A DNA stretch of 64,000 bases from NCBI GenBank assembly GCA_033675265.1, contig JAUJYZ010000098.1, positions 1,249,501 through 1,313,500 on the forward strand, given 5' to 3'. The notes beneath the pieces were generated by a model. The model saw nothing but the letters and a program-made list of their open reading frames with translations, did not search any database and was not told the origin of the DNA. This document shows positions 56,364-64,000 of the stretch, in pieces. The stretch is from Actinostola sp. cb2023 (Eukaryota > Cnidaria > Anthozoa > Actiniaria > Actinostolidae). Position 1 is the first letter of the stretch. Each line of letters begins with the position of its first letter. Both the position numbers and the translations under genes were made by a program.

Positions 56364-56742
56364 ATGAGGGTTTATCATGTAATTTCAAAACTCATAGGAC
56401 AAAAAAAATGATTATCATAGCTGGAAAGAGCTCGTTGAAATGAGTAAAAATGTGAAGTTTGGAAAAGATCGCTTCACAAATTGCGAAGATATGAATTTTC
56501 AAAAATCGAAATTTTATATGAAAACCTTTGGAAATTTACGCTGGTAGGCAAGAGTTGCTGCCTACCAACAAAGGTTTTCATACAAAATTTCGATTTTTGA
56601 AAATTCATATCTTCGCAATTTGTGAAGCGATCTTTTCCAAACTTCACATTCTTACTCATTTCAACGAGCTCTTTCCAGCTGTGGTAATCATTTTTTGTCC
56701 TATGTCTCCTATAAGTTTTGAAATTACGTGATAAACCCTCAT
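56364..56742. mobile_element. 379-bp foldback MITE upstream of the BANP-like gene
   Basis: Almost perfect palindrome: atgagggtttatcatgtaat at the left, its complement at the right, with arms of about 165 bp (gaaaagatcgcttcacaaat, aaattttcaaaaatcg-type) around a loop with its own hairpin gtaggcaagagttgctgcct. Confidence 0.85.
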
Positions 56743-56895
56743 GTAGCCATAGAAAAATTTATGTCCCTCACTCCTTCAGTGACAAAGAAACAAAGGAAAC
56801 AAAAGAGTAAATGTCAGTGTGTATTGGTGTACAAAATATAGTTAGTATTAAATGTCCAGGTTTATTGGAATCACTCTATCAACAATAGTATCACA

Positions 56896-57068
56896 TTCCC
56901 TCCCTCCCTCCCTCCCTCCCTCCCTCCCTCCCTCCCTCCCTCCCTCCCTCCCTCCCTTCCTTCCTTCCTTCCTTCCTTCTTTTTCCCCTTTCTTTCTTCC
57001 TTCCTTTCTTCCTTTCTTCCTTCCTTTCTTCCTTTCTTCCTTCCTTTCTTCCTTTTTTCCTTCCTTTC
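56896..57068. repeat. Polypyrimidine tract (CCCT)n(CTTC)n
   Basis: Pure C/T over about 170 bp, ending about 70 nt before the acceptor of the first BANP-like coding exon. May form H-DNA. The SLPPSLPPS and GREGGREGG frames are artefacts. Confidence 0.95.
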
Positions 57069-57166
57069 TTGCTTTCTCTCATTCTTCATTCGTTATATTA
57101 TTTATTTAATTAATTAATTTATTGTCTTAATTCAGCACAAACTCATCGAATGGTCAAACAGAAAAC

Positions 57167-60100
57167 ATGAATGTTGACAATACCTACAGCAACACAGTCA
57201 GAATTGGGGTCAAGCGGAAGCTAAACCATGTTGATACAGACCACACAGATCTTGTGAGCATTCAAAGATTTGAAAATATGTTTGTTTTGACATCCTGACA
57301 TTTAGTATACATGTCTGCTTTGTTGAGCACCTACTAGAATTATACATTCATGGTTCATTTTAAAATTGTAATAAGATAAACAAAAACTGTCATTAAAAAT
57401 AAATTGATAAATTTAAACTTGGTAAAATATTTTTTTTTGAATAAAAAATAATTTAATTGATAAGAAATGTTAAGTCAAATATTGGCATGTGATGTTCTGA
57501 GTTTAACTCCGCACTTGTCAAAGCCTGTGTAGATTGTAGATAATAATAATAATTATTAATTAAATATAATAAACTACATAAAATCAAGTATAAATTATGT
57601 ACATGTGGTCTGCCAGTTTTCCAGACCAGATCTTGTGTATTTTAATACTTCACATTTTTGATCCTTTTTAATGTCGACCTTTTTGCAGAAAAAGCAAGCC
57701 ATGATGGACTTACCATAGATGCCAAGTCAAACTGACTGCAAGTTGTTCTTAGTCAGTCTAATACATTATGAAGAAGTCTCCCTTTTCTAAAACAGATGTT
57801 TTGATCATATTTTTGTACCACTTATACATATAATGTAAGTTTTTGAAACATGTAGCTAACTTCTGTAGGTCATTAATTATTTTTGATATAAAGAGTTAAA
57901 ATCTCTCTCTGTATATAAATATAAATATACTTTTTGAAGACCCTTTTACTGCTACTAATATTGTAATGTCACATACCTGTAAATAGATACATGTATAGAT
58001 ACATGTACAACACTAAAACAACTATAATAAATTGAATTCTTCAAAACAGATACAGTATTATACAACTTGTAAAATGTTTTAATAAACTCATAAACTATGA
58101 ACTTCAATAAAGTGTTGAGTGAGCAAATAATAACTTGAAGAATGAAAAAACTTTTGTGTGTCTCTTATGTGTAAGTACATTGTACAACATCCCTGCGGCA
58201 TGTCCCCTTGCATGTTGCAACCTTGACCAGTCCAAGGTAAAGGCAGAGTGCTGAAAGAGATAACCATATAACTGTACAAAGATCACAACACTAATAAAAT
58301 AATAGTGCCCACCAAATTATTGTCCATTTTTGTTGACCCTATTTAGTCACGAAAAACTAGCAGGAATCAAATGGGCAGCTGTTCTTCCCATCTTACTCTT
58401 GACATGTACACACAGACTGACATGTCTTTCTTGTCCAGTTACAACACTACACTGGTAAGTATGCTTTGTCAGGGCCCGCGGAGGGGGAGGGGCTGAGGGC
58501 TATAGCCCCACCACTTTTTTGTCCACATGTAAAAAATAGTATCATCATTGCGACCCTTGTATGGAAATTTTTTTTAGCCACACCACTTTTAAGCTTGCTC
58601 CGCTGTTTGTTGACTAACACTGATCTGCAAAACATTGCATTACAATAATGCACACAACAACTTACACTGCAAGCAGAGGTTCCTTTTCATCTTTCTATGT
58701 TCACTGAGTCTTTCACTAGACTTTTGCTGTATCGGCTTTTTGTTTTTGTTTTTAACTTGCTGCATTCTTGTAGTTCGAACATATAGAAAGACAAAAAGGA
58801 ACCTCTGCTTGCACAGTAACAATAACAAATAATTGCGGATGAAGACGAGCTGAAATCATGCAATACTCCAGTTTCGAGTTGTTTATAGACACCGCTGTAC
58901 ACCTTGACAAATGACGCATTTGCTCAGGCTTAGCCTCAATTCAGTGTAAATTATTCACAAATACCGACGAGAACGCGAAAAAGTGTTGACATTCAATAAT
59001 AGAAACCATTTTTAATTGCACGAGTTATTCTCTGGATTGAGGCTAAGCCTGAGCAAACACGTCTTTTGTCAAGGAGTACAGCAGTGCGTAAACAACTCGA
59101 AACTGGAGTATTGCCAGCATGACTGTACCAATGTTGCACTGTGTCATTCATCAGCACTGAATGTTCTACTACTTGTTTTCCTTAGATAAACATAGCTGAC
59201 ATGGTCGAGGAGAACCAAAGAAGACTGGGCACCATTGAGCAGTTTCTTACATCTATCGATAACAAAATCAGTTCATTTATATCAGAAAATAACTCTGACA
59301 ACAATGATGAAAAGAAGTTGTGTATCAAGGTATTAAATAATAATAATATCTATATCATCTATCAGACTACAGGTAGTTACCATTCATGTGTAGGTTACCG
59401 GTAATTAAATCTCACTTATTGTAAATTGAATCCCTTAATTTTGCATTACTAATAAGAGACCTCTGAAGTAGTTAATATATACATTGAATTGTTTTTGGAG
59501 AATAACCTGTAATCGTTTCATTGTAGACACCCAGGACACCTGTAGCCTTGACAACATCATCAGATGCTGATGCGGATGGACTGCATGCTTCTCCTATAGT
59601 GGGCATGAAAGCGGTTGGTGTAATTACAAAGATGTTGTCAGATCAAGCACTGATTTTCTTGATCGCTCACTTTCGCATAGGCTCATTATACTGAGCCTAA
59701 CTTTCGCACTGACTTAGTTTGTTTATGTTGTATTGATGGATGGATGGATGGATGGATGGATGGATGGATGGATGGATGGATGGATGGATGGATGGATGGA
59801 TGGATGGATGGGTGGGTGGGTGGGTGGGTTGGTAAGATGGATGGATGGATGGGTGGATGGGTGGGTGGTGGGTGGATGGATGGATGGATGGATTATATAT
59901 AGGTGTTTTCTGCTTCCATGTTTCTGTGTTCAGTAACAGATACTGGATACTCCTCCCTAAAAGGGAAGTACTTAGTCAAGTAAGTTTTTTTGACAAAAAA
60001 ACTTCTTCTTCCAGGGACTCCCTACCTGCCAAGATCAATCTAATTCCAGCAGTGCTTGGGCGCTTGACCAAATACACCGGTTGGATTGTTGCTCTAAACC

Positions 60101-61454
60101 ACCTCATGATTCAAGAGCAGAGTTGGCATTGTCTAAGAGCCTGGACATCGGCATCCATGAAATTGCTTCTAATGTCCTAGTACCAGTGATCTTTGCTTCT
60201 GATAACAAGAGGAAAAAGACCAGTACAGCAGAGATACCTTTACAGGATCTATTGAATGGCAATGTTGCAAACCCGGAGGGTATGTTTATACAACTTGCTA
60301 ATAATAGTTCCTTTAGTACATCATTGATATAGTTGTGTTCAGATGATGTAGGTGGATGACTTGTAGAACTAAGAATAGTACCCCCAAACTGATCTGAACG
60401 AAAACACTATGTGGTGTGTTCTGGCCAACGCCCTTGTGATACATTTTGTTTTCCCCTCTTTAAAGAACAAAAATTGCAAATGACAATAAAGTTTGTTTAT
60501 GTTTGTACAGACAATGTGTCCATGTTCCGCGGTTGTTGGCTTGGTGATAGATTCGTCCCAGACTCACGCGTTTGGTATTATGGCGATCCCAGAATCATAC
60601 AGCGCGCAGAGGCGTCTGGGTCTAATCCAGCAAAGCTCTCACTCAATCTACTAGAGGCTCTCTTCACCAGAGAGGAAATGGCTGCTTCAAACGTAAATGG
60701 CGCAAGAGGTCGAGAACTACTGGATCCTATAAAGATAAAGGCAATATACGGTAAGAGAATAAATCAGTTGTCACTGAGCATGCGTGAAACGATGTACCAC
60801 CTGTGATAAGCCGAGTGGTCTATTTCTCTTTCTTCAACGTTTGTAACAAACCTCACTAGAAACTTGACACGCAGCATTTTTGTTATTGTTACATGTTGTA
60901 AGTTTCAAACGTAGTTATTTCGTGAGGAGCGTCACTCCGCGCTGAGCGGCTTTCAAAACTACTGGTGGGTTTTACCTATACAGAGTTGTGTTACTTGCAG
61001 AACAGCTAGAGTATCAGTTGCGCTGTTCTCATCTTTCCATTTGTTTTCTTGTATTTTAGCTCACATTAACTACAAATTTCCAACTGAGCTGGAGAAGCAA
61101 GAACTTCGGTGGCATCTTCTGAAGCCAAGAATCGATAGTAAATGTCGAGCTCAGCGAAGAATTCAGCGAGACTATCAAGTTATTGGGGATAATCACTCAG
61201 GTCAATCTACCATGAAAGAAAAACCCTTTCGCAGCAAACTAGCCAAACCATCGCTTGACCCGAAAATGAAAGAAGAACTTTTGTACGGTTATATGAAGTC
61301 TGATGCTATTGGTGCAACAACATCGCAACATGCTCTTTCTTACGTTACTATGGGAGCTAGTGAAACTGATGAAAGTACGGCAAACTTGGATTCAGAAGAA
61401 AATACTCAACAACCTGACCATAGTCAAGCACCAATTGTTGTATACCCGCATTAA
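57167..61454 (+). CDS. BANP: BANP/SMAR1-like BEN-domain protein, 6 coding exons
   Basis: Nuclear chromatin/DNA-binding protein with one C-terminal BEN domain. Exons: 57167-57253, 59186-59329, 59527-59613, 60015-60279, 60511-60750, 61060-61454, joining in frame to 405 aa. The N-terminus has VKRKLNHV and a predicted coiled helix ([15 protein letters not shown]..). A variable middle follows. The BEN domain spans about residues 200-310: GCWLGD (202-207), [19 protein letters not shown] (241-255), [11 protein letters not shown] and [10 protein letters not shown] (299-308). The order WLGD, LFxRE, SNxxG, LDP and IDSKCR is that of vertebrate BANP, which has a similar coiled segment plus BEN layout, so I prefer BANP over other BEND proteins. 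The start at 57167 is the first in-frame ATG after the acceptor at 57135; in-frame codons upstream remain open to the acceptor, so an upstream coding exon cannot be excluded. The C-terminal tail is acidic and lacks the long Gln-rich tail of vertebrates. Confidence 0.85.
58671..58810. mobile_element. 140-bp palindromic MITE in BANP-like intron 1
   Basis: Ends aagcagaggttccttttcat / aaaaaggaacctctgctt, arms to tctttctatgtt / aacatatagaaaga. Confidence 0.7.
58861..59113. mobile_element. 253-bp TIR element in BANP-like intron 1
   Basis: Ends caatactccagtttcgagtt / aactcgaaactggagtattg; inner block tttgctcaggcttagcctca / tgaggctaagcctgagcaaa. One end of a relative lies at 39516-39560. Confidence 0.75.
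59733..59893 (+). repeat. (GGAT)n microsatellite with GGGT units
   Basis: About 40 tetranucleotide units in the BANP-like intron before exon 60015. The MDGWMDGW frame is an artefact. Confidence 0.95.
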
Positions 61455-61689
61455 GAGTATACTTTACAAGATGATTATGATCGATGATTATATAATCGAG
61501 TTTTTATGCGGAAATGAATAATTGAGGATATAAATCAATAGCGGGAACAATTCGAATAACATTTGATTTTGAGACGAATCATTGGCTATACAGTCAAGGA
61601 CATCGTGCATGTTGAAATTCCAAGGCGATAACTACTATCAATTCTTACTTAACCAAGTTTTTAATGAATATATCTGATCAGTTTAATTA

Positions 61690-61734
<45 letters not shown>

Positions 61735-62053
61735 CAACTTTTCAGAGGGTGACACGTAACAGAAATCTGTGGACCTCTATCTATAAAATAACTATAAAAA
61801 CTATTAAAAACTCATTATTCTCAGCAATAAACGCGCGCTCGTGAAATCTTGTCATTCTATTGTAAATAATAATTATTTTTTCACTCTACTAATCTATAAA
61901 TCATCACATTAAAAGTTTGCAAATTAAAAATGTCTGTGTGCACTGCCTTAACGACCACTCTCTGATCTCGTAAGCGACCCACTCTAGTTACGACCACCAT
62001 TATGAAATCCCGTTTTTCCACATACACATATAATATTTACTGGGGCTTCTTGT
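61455..62053. other. BANP-like 3' region with microsatellite and repeat fragment
   Basis: 3' UTR, a (TAA)n run (61695-61733) and a fragment cttaacgaccactctctgat / ctcgtaagcgaccc (61948-61980) that resembles one end of the transposon family around the 17-bp array. No gene. Confidence 0.45.
61826..61831 (+). terminator. Candidate polyadenylation signal of the BANP-like gene
   Basis: AATAAA about 370 nt after the stop codon at 61454, just past a (TAA)n microsatellite (61695-61733). Other AT-rich hexamers nearby make the choice uncertain. Confidence 0.3.
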
Positions 62054-62063
62054 GGAATAACCC

Positions 62064-62412
62064 CAGGGGGGGGGGGGGGGGGGGGGTACTCCCCTATATA
62101 TGCTATACGGGTATGTGCCGCGGGATAGGGTATGGTTTTTGAGCTCCTTAGGTTTGGGATAGGGTATCGTTTTTGCACTTTTAGTCTAGGATGGGGTACG
62201 TTTTGGTCTGGCATAGGGTATGGTTTCCAAAATAAGGCCATTATCAGTCACTATCAGTTTACATATCCCTTTAGCACGCTTTCAATCTGGGATAGGGTAT
62301 ACATTTTTATGCTTTAGTCTGGAATAGGGTATGGAAAATCAAAATTTTAGGTCTGGGATAGGGTTAGGGTCTTGAGGTGTCCGCGGCATACCCCTACCCA
62401 AAAATACCCTTA

Positions 62413-62466
<54 letters not shown>

Positions 62467-62467
62467 C
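62064..62467. mobile_element. 404-bp element bounded by poly-G and poly-C with a 10-bp target duplication
   Basis: Starts with a 21-G run (62066-62086) and ends with a 49-C run (62416-62464). Flanks are the exact repeat ggaataaccc (62054-62063, 62468-62477). The interior repeats gggatagggtat-like words seven times. The G/C runs are its terminal inverted repeats. Confidence 0.8.
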
Positions 62468-62477
62468 GGAATAACCC

Positions 62478-63827
62478 AGTTTTAAGAGGATCTATATCTC
62501 CGATCTTATCTCCTATACAACACGGACGCGAGTGCTATAAATGCCTTCTAAACCTCCATCCCAATTTACTTTGATTTAAAACAGCATTACACGAAATCTA
62601 AGCAGATAACACAAGAAAATTACAGAACTTTCTTGTAAAGGTACTTTTGACGTCACTGTCATGCGCAGGATACACCTCAAGTCATCCCACATTGGAGAGA
62701 GCTTTTGTATTCGTAAGTAGGAAGCCGTAAGGATATTCTTAACTTGCTGTCGGTGCTTTGCAAAGGTCAATGATACGAGTAAATGAGACATTTGTATGAC
62801 CTGTGTCAGTTCTATATCACGCGCCCATGTAATATCCTCTGTATAAAATGGGCTTTTTAAATTTGTTCGTCGTCTTGAACAAAACCAAGCATCGCCGAAT
62901 AATAGACTACAAAAATCACATCCTAATATAATATGAGTGACTAGATGGAGCAATGGTCTAATAGAGGATATCTGAAGTTATGGCTTAGGGACCGGATATC
63001 CCCTCCCTCATTGGCCTTTTGGTTAGGACCAGGGGCCCATAAGTACATATGGACAACTGTTAGGACCTAGTTTTATGTAGCACCGGGATAGTGCGAGCGG
63101 GGCCGAAATCTTTACCCTTTACGTAAGTCGATTTGATGTCTCAGCTTCTTGGGATGTCTCGGAAGAATCGTCCCATTATATATTTTCAGTTTCTTTTTCT
63201 TTCTTCAAGTTTTTCTTTGATACGGGAGGGGTGGGACTGTGACCAAAACCAAGGTGCCAAAGGTCTGGAGTTCGAGTTGCATAGGAGTCGATCTTTTTTT
63301 CTGTTTTTTTCTTCTTCTATTTTTTAGCTTGTTTCATTTTCTCTCTTTTCACTTGTCCTTTCCTTTTAGTTTCATTGTTTTCATTTATATTGTATTTGTC
63401 TGAGGTATTTTGAAAGTAAACAATTTGACAAGGCAATGCACAGGAACCCCAATGATATATCTATGGAAAAATATCAAAAATTGAAAACAAATCTTTAAAT
63501 TTTCGTTGCAATCTGGTCAGGTATTAGGATTTTAAAACGAGAGCTTTACCAAAAGTTCGGCTGACATCAAGGATCTTATATTTTTCACTTTTTTTGGTTG
63601 TTCGGGAAGCCTGTGTCTAGTTTCGTAGATTCCCTGGGCACTAACAATGAAACCGCTGACCTGAGTAGGAAAAAAAAACTTCAAAAAAATTGAAAATTGT
63701 GGACCAAAATAATATCGTATTTTCAACATGAAAATGCCAGCGTATATGGTAATCATAGAAAGAAATCCTTTCTTACTCTTTACTCTATTGTCTCATGTCT
63801 GATTCCCATTGTATTTTGGTGTTTTAG
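62478..63827. other. Right-end stretch, no supported gene
   Basis: A 125-codon open frame on minus (62576-62953) has no recognisable domain. A B-box-like ggagttcgagttgc occurs at 63269-63282 near T-runs, perhaps a SINE fragment. Low-complexity T-rich DNA at 63180-63370. Confidence 0.4.
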
Positions 63828-63901
63828 GAGCTGGATAAAGAAAAGACATTTGTTGATAATTTGACTTCAGTTGATCAAGAAACAAGACTCGAGGCAGTAA
63901 C
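63828..63901 (+). CDS. Single exon of an unidentified gene running off the right edge
   Basis: A 74-nt open segment between a good acceptor (gttttag) and a strong donor (GTGAGT). It encodes ELDKEKTFVDNLT then SVDQETRLEAVT, a charged, helix-like peptide. Phase is 0 in and 2 out. No other exon of this gene is visible in the window. The peptide resembles short helical repeats of HEAT type, but that is too weak to name. I do not recognise the gene. Confidence 0.35.
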
Positions 63902-64000
63902 GTGAGTACATGTGACAAAGTAGAATTCGTGGCTTTGGAACTTTAAACTCCACTTTCTAGCGTTCAGATATGAGTATAGATGTATTTTATTAATTTATCT

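Larger units (their letters stand above)
55392..57166. promoter_or_regulatory. Divergent intergenic region between CLASRP and the BANP-like gene
   Basis: The CLASRP start codon (minus) and the first coding exon of the BANP-like gene (plus) face away from each other across 1.8 kb, a layout compatible with a shared promoter. The CLASRP-proximal part (about 55.4-56.3 kb) has more GC and CpG than its surroundings. The BANP-proximal part is filled by a foldback element (56364-56742) and a polypyrimidine tract (56896-57068). A non-coding first exon of the BANP gene probably lies here: the first coding exon begins at a splice acceptor (57135) before its ATG, and a possible donor is at about 56006. 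No TATA or factor site can be assigned with confidence. Confidence 0.3.

Noticed and set aside
56852..57109. Pro/Ser and Lys/Glu/Arg-rich ORFs
   Set aside because: Translation of the polypyrimidine tract.
62576..62953. 125-codon minus-strand ORF
   Set aside because: No recognisable motif, no start context; kept only as a note.

Overview
This window is animal (metazoan) nuclear DNA. The genes are split by GT-AG introns of a few hundred bases to a few kb, and the protein families are typical of animals: VKORC1, a BANP-type BEN protein, CLASRP and an SLC23 transporter. About half of the window is repeats and transposons. The compact genes, AT-rich intergenic DNA, frequent acatgtaca words, poly-G-bounded repeats and an Ngaro-like retrotransposon suggest an early-branching marine animal, a sponge or possibly a cnidarian. 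That is a guess, not a result.

Layout. 1-24 kb is a transposon nest. It holds a dispersed repeat in three copies, TA-flanked palindromic MITEs, an 870-bp (AAGCC)n tract, a 63-bp satellite (4.2-6.8 kb) with a higher-order period near 1.27 kb, a 1.2-kb terminal-inverted-repeat (TIR) element with a 9-bp target duplication (6972-8192), a 4-kb long-TIR element with a 9-bp duplication (8859-12852) that itself carries a 1.37-kb foldback element, a 1.35-kb element with a near-identical copy at 36.8 kb, and an Ngaro-like element with split direct repeats (19353-23328). Exon-like coding pieces on the minus strand survive in this nest at 3989-4207 and at 13.3-17.2 kb.

24.6-62 kb holds four recognisable genes. 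An SLC23 nucleobase/ascorbate-family transporter (24614-31836, +, 11 exons, 593 aa) converges on VKORC1 (32307-35889, -, 3 exons, 160 aa). After another transposon nest (36.3-39.1 kb) comes the splicing-related RS protein CLASRP (40253-55391, -, about 21 exons). It lies head to head with a BANP-like BEN-domain gene (57167-61454, +, 6 coding exons, 405 aa). I assembled the four models exon by exon. Reading frames agree at every junction except CLASRP exon 13 to 14, which I could not resolve. A single plus-strand exon at 63828-63901 suggests another gene running off the right edge.

The genes do not form a pathway. The SLC23 protein has Glu at the first position of its NAT signature, which points to nucleobase rather than ascorbate transport. 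VKORC1 recycles vitamin K epoxide in the ER. CLASRP and BANP are nuclear (splicing and chromatin). The main interest is structural: five element insertions carry 9-10-bp or otherwise clean target duplications, some have empty-site copies inside the window, and several CLASRP and SLC23 introns each carry their own tandem array.
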